Positions 9,981 through 21,550 of a stretch of DNA of 64,000 bases are shown here, one piece after another. Location of the stretch: the NCBI RefSeq assembly GCF_028554725.1, contig NC_071668.1, forward strand, positions 41,678,501 through 41,742,500, read 5' to 3'. The position numbers and the translations under genes are program-made. The first letter of the stretch is position 1, and the number at the start of each line of letters is the position of its first letter. The notes beneath the pieces were generated by a model that worked only from the letters and a program-made list of their open reading frames with translations, was not told the origin of the DNA and ran no database searches. The stretch is from Zeugodacus cucurbitae (lineage: Eukaryota > Arthropoda > Insecta > Diptera > Tephritidae).

Positions 9981-12900
9981 CATACTAAACATTTGTATAT
10001 GGAACACTAACGGTGTTAACCAACATAAACTAGAGATTATTAGATTTCTGTCTGAAAAAAATATAGATGTAATGTTAATATCAGAGACTCATCTGACAAA
10101 CAAAAACTGGACTGTATGTTACAAATCACCCGGATGGAAAAGCACATGGCGGAACGGCAGTATTGGTTAGAAATAGGAATACAAACATCGTAAAATGAAA
10201 CATCGATGGTTCGATGTATCGATGTTTCTTTAAAACCCATCGAAATCAAAAACATCGGCCATTAAAACATCCATACATCGAAACATCGATGTATTTTTGA
10301 ACTTTTTTAAGTTATTTTAAATTTAGTGTGAAAAGCTAAGGGATACAGAAGCAGAAGAATAAATAAATGAAATGTAGTACGCCTTAAATTGATACATTTT
10401 ATTTCACTATATATGTCTGTTAAAGGTTTTTCTCAATAAATAACGGAATTTCAAAACAACGATATGGAAAATTTTTTCACTGTCATTTCTTTTCGATTTT
10501 ACTTCTTCGTGATAGTTGCCCTGGGTTTAGAAAACAGTCGTTTACGCGGCACTGAAGAATATTAATAAGCCTATTTATACAACTCCGGAAATACAGTATT
10601 CATGTCAACCCAAACTCTAATTGTAGATAAATTTGACAGCTTACATTTCACCTTTTGGTGGACCAAATGTTTATTCTGGTTCCAAACATCAAACGAGTAT
10701 TCTGTTTCACACTCATCCGAAGATTCCGTTGTATCAACGCGATTGATTTTCTATGAAACAAAAAAAATTATTTCCTTTAGCCCTAGCATCTTTAAAATGA
10801 AGTAATTTGAATCTCTGATCAAACGTAGGCTACTACGCCAGAAGTAGGTCCAAGCGCACATTCTCTTAACGAATTTTCCGTATTTTACAAAAATATAAAT
10901 CCAATGTAATAAAACGTATCCAAATAGAGGGTTTCGGGTTAATACCCGAAAAAGTGTGAAGGTGTGAAATAAAATTTTTATATAAAACATCGACATAAAA
11001 CATCGTTGAAAGTGACATCGATGCATCGATGTTTTTAGATTCGAGACATCGATGGCTAACATCGATGCTTTTTGACGAAAACATCGATGTTTCAAAAACA
11101 TCGATACATCGTTTGCATCCCTAGTTAGAAATCGGTTAAACCACTATACTCTGGGTTCTCATGCTACAGCACAGTTACAAGCTACAACAATATCGTTAAA
11201 AAATCGGGGTTGTAATTTAAATCTAACGGCAATATACTGCCCACCTCGTTTTAAAATTACAGATAGCGAATTTAAAGACTTTTTTGGAACGCTAGGTCAT
11301 AGATTTGTAGCAGGTGGAGATTATAATGCAAAACACATGTACTGGAGGTCACGTCTTAATAATCCGAAAGGACGCCAGTTGTGCCAAACCATTATGAACC
11401 ACAATAACCTTGATATAATATCTCCTGGTAAGCCCACATACTGGCTCAGTGATCGTAACAAAATACCACATTTAATTCATTTCGCTGTAACCAAAAATAT
11501 AGATAGATCACTTGTGACAGCTGATACATGTACAGACTTATCTTCTGATCATTCACCTGTACTAATAAAGTTGTGTGAAGAACCCATATTCGTTGAGCCA
11601 AAGGTGGGTCTAACATCTCACAAAACGAACTGGTTAAAATACAAAAAATATGTGAGTAGCCACATTAATATTGATGTAAAAATAGATACAGAAAGAGATA
11701 TTGATGAAGGTATAAGAGAATTTAATGATGTAATATCAAATGAAGCTGTCATAGCAACACCGAATATAAACAATAAACCGATTATCCGCAGAAAAATCAC
11801 TAATAATGAAATAGAAAAGCTTGTATATGAAAAAGCTAGATGTGAATGGCAGTTAAATCGCTCCCCTTCTACTCAGCTGCAACTAAAATATGCTGTACGA
11901 AAACTAAAAACAGCGCTCAAACGTGAGGAAGAATACCACACTCACAATTATATAAAGAAACTGTGTCCAAATTCAAACAAAGGAAATTCTCTTTGGAAAG
12001 TCAAAAAGTCAATGAAGCCTCCAGTCGACTCCAACTTGCCTATAAGAGGCTTGGGTGGAAACTGGGCACGAAGTGACGAGGATAAGGCAAATTGTTTTGC
12101 AAATCACCTAGAAAAGGTATTTCAACCTAATTGCCCAAAGAACAGCTTTAAGCTGCCAATCATCTCAAATAGCGCTAACGAGTCGCTTGGGTCTATTCAA
12201 ACGTCATCTTCTGAAATTATTAAAATCATAAAAGAGCTGAATCCAAAAAAGTCGGCAGGACACGATAAAATTACTCCAAAAATGCTAATTGAGTTACCAA
12301 ATATTGCTTTAACAGTACTCTCCTTGCTCTTTAACGTTATTCTCAGTTTCGGGTACTATCCAATTTCATGGAAAAAGTCGCAGATCATCATGATAGACAA
12401 ACCAGGTAAAGACTTGGCACAGCCGTCTTCATACAGACCAATCAGTCTTCTACCCTGTATTTCTAAAATATTTGAAAATATGTTACTATCAAAGATGTCT
12501 CCTTTCCTCCATGAAAATAATGTAATACCAACGCACTAATTCGGTTTTCGCACAAAACATGGCACTGTAGAACAAGTAAATAGAATTACTAACGAAATCA
12601 GAAGGGCGTTCGTGTATAGAGAGTACTGTTCTGCTATATTTCTAGATGTGGCTCAGGCGTTCGATAAAGTGTGGCATGATGGGCTTTTATATAAGATTAA
12701 AAAAAGCTTACCACTCGAAATGCATAAAACCTTGGAGTCTTATTTAAAAAATAGAAAGTTTACTGTCAAAGTAGGAGACTTCATATCTGAACAACGACCA
12801 ATAAGAGCTGGTGTACCGCAGGGCAGTGTTTTAGGGCCAACTCTATACATAATATATACAGCAGACCTTCCAACAGCAAGTAATGTTTTGACATCAACTT

Positions 12901-13571
12901 TTGCGGATGACACTGCTTTAGTGAGCTGAAACAAATGCCCAATTATAGCATCAAGAGTATTATAAAAGCATTTGATTTTTGTCGAAGAATGGCTAGCCAA
13001 CTGGCGTATAAATGTAAATGAACAAAAGTGCAAGCATGTTACATTTTTCCTAAGACCAAAAACGTGCCCGGCAGTTAAAATGAACAATATTTTAGTACCC
13101 CAAGCGACTGACGTAACATAACTTGGTATTCACTTGGATAGAAGGCTCACATGGAGAAAACACATATCGAGCAAAATAACCTGCATGAAGATAAGAGCTG
13201 CCAACTTAAATTGGCTTTTAAACAAAAATTCAAAACTTAGCCTAGACAACAAAGTTCTGTTATATAACGTGGTCATAAAGCCCAATTGGATGTATGGCAT
13301 TCAACTGTGGGGTACGACCTGTGCTACCAATATCGATATAATTCAGAGATTCCAATCAAAAATGCTTAGAACAATCACGTGCTCACCATGGTACATGCGT
13401 AATGAAAATATCCATAAAGATCTTGGTATTCACATGGTAAAGAAAGAAGTAGAGAACAGCAGAAACAAATATTTATCCAAACTCCGAGATCACCCACACC
13501 CATTGGCTAATGCTTTAGTACATTCTTGTAATCAATCACATCTAAAAAGAAGAGATATGCCAGCACACTGA
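9981..13571 (+). pseudogene. Jockey ORF2 (endonuclease, RT), split by hAT
   Basis: ORF2 begins just after ORF1 with the APE block NTNGVNQHKLEI and SETHLT. The hAT element cuts the endonuclease at 10173/11124, and AGGDYNAKH and LSSDHSPVLIKL follow. RT spans about 12.2-12.95 kb with ELNPKKSAGHDKITPKML, YRPISLLPCISKIFE, FLDVAQAFDKVWHDG, GVPQGSVLGPTLY and catalytic FADDTALV. The thumb and C-terminal region (13134-13571) includes GIQLWGTTC. Stops at 12537 (where Gln is expected) and 12927, plus others near 12959 and 13118, inactivate it. No RNase H is present, as expected for Jockey. Confidence 0.88.
10174..11123. mobile_element. hAT-type non-autonomous element, 8-bp target duplication
   Basis: The 950-bp element starts TAGGAATACAAAC and ends with the inverted GTTTGCATCCCTA (11 of 13 matching). 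It is bracketed by GTTAGAAA at 10166-10173 and 11124-11131, the 8-bp duplication of hAT elements. Many copies of ACATCGATG-like hexamers fill about 130 bp at each end, as expected of subterminal transposase sites. No transposase is readable inside; ORFs at 10602-10805 and 10751-11101 have no hAT motif. Confidence 0.88.
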
Positions 13572-16500
13572 AGAGCAACGTTTCACCAAAACAACTCAAT
13601 CACTTGGTTGAGCTTGTTTAGTTTTAATTAGAATTAAGATTTTATAACTTATTGTTAGGCTTCAAAGAGCAGATTCAATAAATAAACAAATATTGAAAAA
13701 AATATTAGCTCTAATTAACCGCATGGCAACAGATCAGCCTGACTTTGTCCTCATTCAGGAGCCATGTGTTAATGGAGGGCGGATTTGCGGTCTGAGGACG
13801 CCGAATTACAAGTTATACGTCTCACACTGCGAAGGTAAGAATAGGACATGTATATTGGCTAGGAAGGATCTTAATGTTTTTATATTATACGAATATAGTG
13901 ACAAGGACAACACGGCAGTAAGCTGGGAGACGGGCAGAGGTAGTTACCGGCTAGTCTCTTGCTACATGCCATACGACGAGGAGCAGATGCCATCTCTGCT
14001 TATAAAAAGGTTGGTACACGATAGCGAAGCGTCCAAGAGGCCATTAATACTTGGATGGGACTCAAACGCCCATCATTCACTGTGGGGCAGCTCTGATACC
14101 AACGTAAGAGGTGAGTTGCTCTTTAATTATTTAGTAGGTACGAAACTATTGTTGAGCAATAGAGGCAACGCGCCAAACTTCATCACTAGAAACCGGCAAG
14201 AAGTATTAGATATTACACTTGTGACGGAAGAGCTGATAGATAGGGTAATACGATGGAGGGTTCTAGAAGAACACTCCTTTTCCGATCATCGGTATATTGA
14301 TTTTGTACTGAGTGAAAAAGTAGACCATGAGAACAAATACAGGAATCAAAGGAAAACAAATTGGCTAGTGCACATGCAAGAGCTAAAAAAGAACATTCCT
14401 ACGTTTCCTCCATTCCAACCTAAGTACAAAGATGACTTAGACACTTTAGTTGAACGATTCACGGAATCTTATCAGCAAGCTTTGGCAATGTCATGTCCTC
14501 TTACTCGCAGTAAAGGAAGAATTAGGCCACAATGGTGGTCCCCCGAGCTTAAGAAATCTCAGAAGGATTGCAGGAAGCAATTCAATGTAGCAAAACTATC
14601 CCAAGAACAACAGGAATGGGACCGCTACCACCGCCTTTTGAGGTCATACAAAAAGGAAATCAGGAAATCTAAACGTAATTCGTGGAAATCCTTCTGTGAA
14701 GAAATCGACACCACGGCAGAAGCGTCTCGGTTAAGAAAAGTAATAGCGAAATCTGCTCATAATATTGGGTACCTTCAGAAGCCGGACCAAAGCTGGACGG
14801 AATCCAGTGAGGAAACCCTAAAATTACTGATGGATACTCACTTCCCGGGCAGCTCAGATAGCTTCACCGCGGAATATACATTTGATACTGAAATTGAGCC
14901 AGATCCTAATATGGCCGACTTAATATCAGAGGACAAGATAAGATGGGCTGTTAATAGCTTCAAGCCTTTTAAATCACCGGGACCCGACGGCATATTCCCG
15001 GCTCAACTACAAAAATCGATAAGTTACGTAATGGATTGGTTAACAACCATTCTCGAAGGGACTCTCCGATTGAACTTTATTCCTTCTCTATGGAGGAAAG
15101 TGAAGGTAATATACATACCTGAAGCGGGCAAAAGCTCTCACAGCAGTCCAAAGGACTTTAGACCAATCAGTCTTTCCTCATTTCTACTGAAAACGTTGGA
15201 AATACTAATAGAAATTAACATAAGAAGCAGACTACCTCCAGATAGGTTAGCAGTTTCGCAACATGCGTACTCCAAAGGAAAATCCACTGAAACAGCTTTA
15301 AACTCTGTGGTGACAGAGATTGAAAGGGCCCTGGAAGTAAAGGAATACGCTCTCATTACTTTCCTGGATAAAGAGGGAGCTTTTAACAACATCCAGCCTA
15401 AGGCCATTATCAGCGCGCTTAAAGATCTGCATGTGTCGGAATCACTCACGAAGCTTATAGAACAGATGCTTCTATGCAGGTTCATAACTTCAACACTGGG
15501 GGTTTCAACGATGTGCAGATCTGTCCAAAGGGGTACACCTCAAGGAGGCGTGCTATCCCCTCTTCTATGGATCTTAACAATGAACAGTATGTTGTTACAT
15601 CTAGAGAAGGGGGGTGTACATGCTGTGGCCTACGCTGATGATGTGGCGGTTTCAATTAGAAGAAAATTCCCAAGTATCCTCGCGGACCTTATGCAAACAA
15701 GGTTAAATGAGTTAAATCGATGGGCTAAATCTTGAGGATTAAGCCTGAACGCAAGTATAACTGAGATAGTGCTGTTTACTAGGAAACACAAGATTCCAGA
15801 GTTCACACCACCCTCAATAAGTGACACATCACTAACAATAAGTGAGAAAGCAAGCTATCTGGGACTAATTTTAGACAGGAAGCTATCGTGGAAACCAAAC
15901 TTGGAAGCTAGGGTAAGGAAGGCAGCTTTGGCCTTATACACCTGTAAAAGGATGGTCGGACCAAAATGGGGGCTAACACCCCGCATATCGCATTGGCTCT
16001 ACACAGCTGTGGTAAGGCCGAATATGACATACGGTATATTGGTCTGGGGGCCAATAATCGACAAGAAGTACGCAGTAAAGAGCATGGGTAGTCTACAAAG
16101 AGCGGTATGTATATGTATCAGCGGAGCTCTCAGAACAACCCCGAGCCAGGCGTAAGAGGCTATTCTGCACTTACTGCCTATAGACATATTCTGTAAGCAA
16201 CAGGCGGCGAAATCGGCACTTAGACTGAGAGAATCTTCACTACTGCAAACCTGCAACAGAGGACATTCTAGTATACTCGGCAAGTTCCCATTTCTACCAA
16301 ATAGGACGGATTTTCGCAATCCTATTGAAAGGAATCTAAAATCTGAACTACATATATCATTCCCCTCTAGAGAGGAGTGGGATATGGGAAAAGTAGACAA
16401 AGATTCAGCGATAAGTATCTACACGGACGGGTCAAAACTAGACAAACGAGTTGGAGGTGGGGTATTCTCGGAAAAACTAGATACCAGAATCGCCTTCCGG

Positions 16501-17350
16501 CTACCTTATCATTGCAGTGTGTTCCAAGCAGAAATCACTGCAATTAAAGAAAACCTTCTCGTTCTGTCAAAAAGAGTGTTAGCGGCCAGACAGATATTCA
16601 TATTCTCGGATAGTCAAGCGGCTTTAAAATCATTAAAGTCTCATAGAATATCTTCTAAGATAGTGAAAGAATGCTTGGATTTATTATTGACAATGACGTC
16701 ATATTTCACGATACACCTACAATGGGTCCCAGGACATAGTGACATCCCTGGGAACTGTGTAGCAGATGAACTAGCCAGACTAGGCACCACACTGCAGTTG
16801 GAGGCCGATTAAGAGGCAATCTATATACCTCTGGCAACCTGCAAATACTTAATCGATAAACATACAGTAGATACGGCTGAATCACAATGGAAACTAGTAA
16901 CGACTTGCTCCGTAAGTAGACAAACATGGCCAGAGTGGAATAAGAGTCGTACTTGCCGCTTATTGAAATTTAAGAGGAATGAAACAAGAACCCTTGTAGG
17001 GGTGCTAACGGGACACTGTCTGATTGGGAGACACGCCAGCAGACTAGGCCTACCTTTCAATGATTACTGCAGGAGCTGCCAAGAAGAAGAAGAAGAAGAA
17101 ACGATTACACACCTTATCTGTGGATGCAAGGCTCTGTACTGAAAAAGAATCGCAACTATTGGACGCGGTTTTCTCGAGGATGTGGGCGAAGTAGCTAATG
17201 TCAAATTGTGTGAACTTTTTCACTTCATTAGGACCACAGGGTGGTTTAATGATGACTCGATAGTGTGAGGGATCTCAGTCCCAGTGGTATCACAATGGGC
17301 CTCCCAAAGGCCTAGGTGCGCCGTTTGGCAGCCACTCTACCTAACCTAAC

Positions 17351-18339
17351 AACACCCAATCTCCAACCATTTTTTCCACCATTTTCGTTTATTCCAAACT
17401 TTAAATCAATCGGTAACCGAAGATGATTACCAAAGATTACCTTTGCTGGAGTCTGTCCTTTGGTTTCGTGTACGGCAGACCGATAAGCCATCAGGAACAA
17501 AGCTATATGGGAATCCCAATCCTTTTAATACTTGTCTACCACTTTCTTTAGATGTTCTTCTAAAGTTAGATAGAATAGAATGTTTCTTCCATACCATCGG
17601 ACTGTGGATGTAAGGCTGTTGTACGAGTTTTCCGTATACCCAATTTGTGGCACATTTTCTGGATTAGAGCTGATTCGAAATTACTTCCTTGGTCAGAATA
17701 TAATTCTATTGGAACACCATACCTTGTTACCCAATTATTGATGAATACATTCGCTACTGTTTCAGCTTCTTGATTAGGAATTGGGTATACTTCTGGCCAT
17801 TTGCTGAAGTAATCCATAACTACCAAAACATCTTTGTTTCCTAATTTACTGGTGGGAAATGGACCAGCTACATCCATGGCAATTCGTTCATATGGGACAC
17901 CCGAATTGTACTGCTTTATCTGACCGTGACTCCTGGATTTCGACCATTTTGCTATAATGCACTCAGCACAATTAGCAATTCCAATAAAATCTTTGCTTTG
18001 GTTTTTCCAAGGTTTTTGTGATTCCCATGTGCCCTCCACTTGGACATCTTGCATCTCCTTGAGAACATCAGGAATTCTTACTTTCGGGACGATTATAAGA
18101 GTTCGGGAACTTTGTCCATCTTTGCTTTCCCATACTCGATGCAAGCAGTCAGATACCAACTTTAAACCGTTCCACTGTGCCCAATATGCCTTTGCAACTG
18201 GACTCTCTGCAGTTATTTCTTCTCTCGTTGGACGTTTCTTCAGCTCCAATCCATGCATTACCAGTTCCAAATCTGGATCTTCTTGCTGACATTTTCGTAA
18301 TTCCTTTGGATCCCAGCCTTCTATCGTAGTTATTGTCAT
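17351..18339 (-). pseudogene. Gypsy integrase (zinc-binding and catalytic core)
   Basis: The main open stretch is 18339-17566. It carries the end of the RNase H-integrase linker, a partial HHCC zinc module (CAECIIAKWSKSR), then the core with AMDVAGPFP (first Asp), DYFSKWPEVYPIP, LYSDQGSNFES (second Asp) and HPQSDGMEE (Glu). A break near 17566 precedes 17500-17351 with LMAYRSAVHETKGQTPAKVIFG, the usual downstream block. The protein would insert element cDNA. The frame breaks and the LINE insertion at 17350 make it inactive. The C-terminal GPY/F module is at 6926-7144. Confidence 0.85.
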
Positions 18340-18604
18340 TAATCGGACATCTATAATGTCTTCTTTGGCCTCAGCTCTTGAAGCATTCCCATGACTACTA
18401 CCTTTGCGATGTTCTATAGAGAAGTCATAACTTTGGAGTGTCTCAATCTACCATGCCAACTGTACTTCTGGATTCTTGAACTGCTGAAGCCATGAATCGT
18501 CGGTAATAGGTACACAGTCCAAGGAAACTCCGCAATTCATGTAAATTTTGGGGTCTAGGCCAATCCTTTACTGCTTCTATCTTTTCTTGAGCTGTACAAA
18601 TGCC

Positions 18605-19268
18605 CTACGTTGTCACTTTGTGTACTAAATAACTCACTTCCTTCTTGAATAGTGAACACTTCTTCCGGCTCAATTTTAAACCAGCGCTGGATATGCGTTG
18701 AAAAACCTCTTCCAAGTTTTTAAGGTGCTCATCAAAACTTTTACCCAACACAATGATAGCGTCAAGGTATACCAAACATGTCTTCCAGTGCAATCCTTTT
18801 AACACTTGATCCATAAGTAAATTTACTGTAATGCCCTTTGGGTTATGTAACGCTCCTGCCACATTTGAGAGACTTATGGATCAAGTGTTAAAAGGATTCC
18901 ACTGGAAGACATGTTTGGTATACCTTGCTAAAGACAATCTCCAACGCTGAAAGCCGTCTATTCTTTGTCTTCTTCGTTTACCTCCACTTGCCAATAGCCA
19001 CATTTCAAATCGAGTGTAGTTTAGGTAATGGATAACTGTCTTTCTTGGTAACATCAGTCAACTTTCTGTAGTCCACACAGAAGCTCATGTTGTCATTTTT
19101 TTCCTTCACAAGTACTACAGGTGAACTCCATGGACTCGATGATGGTTCAAGTATGGTGGAGTATCTGAGAAGAAGTTGTTTGGCCTTATTTTTATGGTCT
19201 ACCTCTAGTTCCTCGGTCCAAGCGTTAATCTCGTTCGAAATATCGTTTTCAGACAGAATTTCCTTCAA
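18605..19268 (-). pseudogene. Gypsy reverse transcriptase, internally rearranged
   Basis: The segment 19268-19005 has the RT fingers (SPWSSPVVLVKEKNDN, CVDYRKLTDVTKKDSYPLPK). From about 19005 to 18935, a readable LDLKCGYWQVEV block follows after frame shifts. The region 18831-18926 is then inverted relative to the rest, encoding the PFGLCNAPATFERLMDQVLK block on the plus strand. The element continues at 18862-18605 on the minus strand with LVYLDAIIVLG, where the catalytic YLDD reads YLDA. RNase H and connection sequence at 18340-18600 is too decayed to delimit. Confidence 0.82.
18764..18926. repeat. 54-bp inverted repeat in gypsy RT
   Basis: 18764-18817 and 18873-18926 are reverse complements over 54 bp with one visible mismatch, separated by 55 bp. 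Both arms encode the same RT stretch (LMDQVLKG...HWKTCLVYL) in opposite directions. The spacer on the plus strand holds the adjoining upstream RT sequence. This is a fold-back duplication-inversion, not a transposon terminus. Confidence 0.85.
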
Positions 19269-19607
19269 GATGAGCTTCGCAATTTATTACGGCCTCAATC
19301 TCCTGACACTGCCCTAATATAGCTCCTTTGGAGACTGTGATTAGGGACTTACACTCATTAAGGACTCTTACAGGAACTCTTTTATCTTGTCGTGTCATAG
19401 CCAGGGGTTTTCCTATAAGTAAGTTTGATGTAGATTCTTTTGCGCCTTCAACAACCCACAACGTGTCCGTCCCACAGTCTCCATCTACCTCTGCCCAAGC
19501 AACTGCTTCTGATGTTCTGTTACTAACACTCGTCTAACGTTGCATTTGTTATCATTACCAAATATAAGAGGCACTTCCATACTGGTATAAGTCATAATTA
19601 TCTTTTC

Positions 19608-19961
19608 CTAGTCTAGTTTAATCCCTTTATTAGCTAGAAAGTCTACTCCAATTATGACTTCGTCAACGATGTCTGCCACTACAAAATTATGAAACACGGC
19701 TATCTTTCCTATTGCAATTTCGCACGTTACTTCCCCGAGAACTTGAGTGTCAGCTCCAGTTGCAGTGCGTAACTTTGCCCCAGCTAGTGGTCTTACTTCC
19801 TTGTTGACCAGATCCGATCGAATTATGGAATGTGCTGCGAACGTATCCACAGTTAGTATGCGTTTTCTTCCGTCCACACACCCACTAACGGTAACGTTGT
19901 TCGTATTCTTATTTATTAGAGAGACAGAGCTTATAGGGCATTCACTTGGGGGATCCAGCAC
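19608..19961 (-). pseudogene. Gypsy aspartic protease
   Basis: The 117-codon frame has the retropepsin layout: a LTVDTFAAHSIIRSDLV block at the active site and a distal VIIGVDFLANKGIKLD block (the ILG-like motif). The active site normally reads D-T/S-G-A; here the third position is Phe, which should abolish activity. It lies between the gag zinc knuckle (about 20040-20090) and RT. The stretch 19249-19461 downstream, with LLIGKPLAMTRQDKRVPVRVLN, is the protease-RT connector in another frame. Confidence 0.75.
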
Positions 19962-20029
19962 TCGCCCCTTTCGACTGGCTCGCTTTGGTTTAACGATTGG
20001 TTGAGAGTTGGTTGATCTTCTTCAGCTCT

Positions 20030-20737
20030 GCGTTTGCGACCAACTAGATTTTTTGATCGATCGCCAATTTTCCTGCAGTTGAAGCATTTAACCACGCCAA
20101 CATTTTTCTTACGTGTCTCTCCTGATTTTTACAGCATTTCATTCATTTTATGCATTTCTTAAAAAAATTTCTTCGTCCAGGCAGGTTCTTCTACTTCTAC
20201 GCGATGAGCTTTAAATGTTCTGTTGCTAAGTAAGGATGCATTTTCGTGCGTTAGAGCAAAGGACACCGTTTCTGCAAATGTCGATTTTGAACATGCTAGT
20301 GCAGCATAGCGCATATTATTGTCTCGTATACCATTTACGAAACTCATAATTTTTATATCCTCTATATACTCTGCAGACTTATTCGCATGAGCGAAGTGGG
20401 CTAATCTTTCCACTTTCGTAGCATATTCTTGCAAAGACTCACTAGCTTTCTGTTTGCGGTTTTGCAGTTCGATTTGGAATATCTGTTTTCTATGCTCACT
20501 ACCAAACCGCCTTTCTACAGCACACATCAATGTTTCGTAGCTGCTTGATCCACAATTAGGAATTGCTTGTAAAATTTCTGCAGCAGCCCCTTTAAGGGCT
20601 GCTAATAAAGCAGCGACTTTATCATCTTCGTTCCAATTATTTGTAACTGCTGTCTTTTCGAATTGGAGTTTGAAAATCTGGAACGGAGTTGTGCCGTCAA
20701 ATGATGGATATTTGACTTTGACAGAACCTATTGACAT
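20030..20737 (-). pseudogene. Gypsy gag capsid and degenerate zinc knuckle
   Basis: The 192-codon frame (20737-20159) has the Retrotrans_gag pattern: KYPSFDGTTPFQIFKLQFEK, LLAALKGAAAEILQAIP, SYETLMCAVERRFG and SLQEYATKVERLAHFA. Capsid proteins of this type assemble the virus-like particle. A knuckle-like CFNCRKIGDRSKNL at about 20085-20045 has Asp where His is expected and Leu where the last Cys is expected, so it should not bind zinc. A break at 20737-20749 separates it from the N-terminal coiled-coil segment. Confidence 0.78.
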
Positions 20738-20748
20738 TGACGATTTAG

Positions 20749-21137
20749 TTACAGGTCACGGAAACGATCTTTCAATTCTTCAACATCAGCCTTAATCTTT
20801 TCTTGCTCTTCCGAAATCTGTGTTGACAATTCTGATATTTGTTCGGTCACCTGTGTCGATATGCGTGCTTCGTGTTCTTTTAACTGGGCTGATACCTCAA
20901 CTGATATCTGTGTTGACAACTGCGAGTGCTCTGCTTTCATCTCCGTCTTCATGTCCTGTACTACTGATGAACATGGATTATCTTCCTTTTCTTCTATTTT
21001 CGTTGTCGATTCCTCTACGTCCACGTTTATGTTTTCTTCTTCAATGGCCTTTCGCAAACGGGCTCGTAACTCATCTTTCAACCCATTCGTTGCTAAGTCT
21101 CGTTGTCCAACTCCTTTTTGAGTTGTGGTATCTTTAA
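20749..21137 (-). pseudogene. Gypsy gag N-terminal coiled coil
   Basis: The 110-codon frame (21081-20749) is Glu/Lys/Gln-rich with repeated STQISVEVSAQL, STQVTEQISEL and STQISEEQEKI units, typical of a coiled coil. It sits directly upstream of the capsid frame and downstream of the 5' LTR leader, which is why I assign it to gag. A stop or frameshift at 20749-20737 separates the two. Upstream residues to about 21137 are readable in a shifted frame. Confidence 0.6.
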
Positions 21138-21198
21138 ATCGTTGAACTTAACCATTATCCCATATGGAGTTTTATTTGTCAATCCCACTTCACCACCA

Positions 21199-21550
21199 AA
21201 ATAAATCGTTTACGCTGAAACTCTACCCTGAGTTCGATCACTGGATTGTCAAATAAAAGTCACTATTTAATGGCTATATACTTATCTTTATTTCTAATTC
21301 AAAGAACTTAACACTTTATTACTCGTTATACGAGTTTACAATTTCTTACTTATAACTTCTTGCACTTTACTCGGCAACTCTCTAATTAGAACTGTGTGTT
21401 GCTGCCAGTCCGGCAGCCCTTATATAGTCGATTGTTGGCAATATATCGCCACTCGAATGGCAATTACGATTATCGATGTCTGTATAAATCTGGCATGTTA
21501 TCGATTTTGATTGTTGATTATAGTTTATTCTAGCATCCATGTTCGTCACA
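21199..21550 (-). repeat. Gypsy 5' LTR
   Basis: It matches the LTR at 6554-6925 from TGTGACGAAC at 21550 down to about 21199. The last 15-18 bp on the element's 3' side (TGAAATCCATTACA in the other copy) are missing here, next to what would be the primer-binding site, which I cannot define with confidence. Confidence 0.82.
21417..21427 (-). promoter_or_regulatory. TATA box of gypsy 5' LTR
   Basis: CTATATAAGGG on the minus strand is conserved in all three LTR copies in the window (6787-6797, here, and 31295-31305). It sits mid-LTR, as expected for the U3/R promoter. Transcription start was not determined. Confidence 0.6.

Larger units (their letters stand above)
8734..13703 (+). mobile_element. 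Jockey-clade LINE with perfect target duplication
   Basis: The element is flanked by ATTAGCTCTA at 8724-8733 and 13704-13713, a perfect 10-bp target duplication. It has a 245-bp leader, gag-like ORF1, ORF2 with endonuclease and RT but no RNase H, and a short A-rich 3' end (TATTGAAAAAAAT). That layout and the ORF1 PRE_C2HC region identify the Jockey clade. Total length is 4970 bp, of which 950 bp plus the 8-bp duplication is a later hAT insertion. Confidence 0.9.
8680..17268 (+). pseudogene. LOA/I-type ORF2 (endonuclease, RT, RNase H), split by Jockey
   Basis: The start is ATG 8680, which opens a typical APE N-terminus (LLQINLHHSKLAS) and overlaps the ORF1 stop by 32 bp in another frame. Jockey occupies 8734-13703, and the same frame resumes at 13704. 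Domains follow: endonuclease (IQEPCV, LGWDSNAHHSLWG, FSDHRYIDF; 13.7-14.3 kb), RT (SPGPDGIFPAQL, TPQGGVLSPLLW, YADDVAV; 14.95-15.65 kb), RNase H (IYTDGSK, VFQAEITAI, FSDSQAAL, QWVPGHSDIPGN; 16.4-16.8 kb) and a CX2C...H..C knuckle near 17070-17125. In-frame stops at 15733, 16153, 16810 and 17140 kill it, although most domains are well preserved. Confidence 0.85.
7145..17350 (+). mobile_element. LOA/I-type LINE, split by a Jockey insertion
   Basis: A GC-richer leader (about 7160-7400), an ORF1 with a DUF4780-like domain, and an ORF2 with endonuclease, RT, RNase H and a terminal zinc knuckle follow in that order. The 3' end is 'tctacctaacctaac' at 17336-17350. RNase H in ORF2 argues for the I/LOA group and against R1 or Jockey. 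It is inserted in gypsy integrase with no clear target duplication. It was itself interrupted by Jockey, whose target duplication is ATTAGCTCTA. The 5' boundary is approximate. Confidence 0.8.
6554..21550 (-). mobile_element. Ty3/gypsy retrotransposon hosting nested LINEs
   Basis: Two matching LTRs (6554-6925 and about 21199-21550) face the same way on the minus strand and bracket gag, protease, RT, RNase H and integrase in gypsy order. The element is flanked by ATAT (6550-6553 and 21551-21554), a plausible 4-bp target duplication. Its integrase C-terminal region is split by an insertion at about 7145-17350. The two LTRs differ at several sites and the coding region has many stops, so the insertion is old. 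A related LTR stands alone at 30013-32094. Confidence 0.85.

Noticed and set aside
10602..11101. hAT transposase ORFs
   Set aside because: No BED finger, DDE or dimerisation motif; the minus ORF mainly translates the ATCGATG repeats.
17070..17100. GAA microsatellite
   Set aside because: The run encodes a Glu stretch within the terminal zinc-knuckle region of LOA/I ORF2 and is short.
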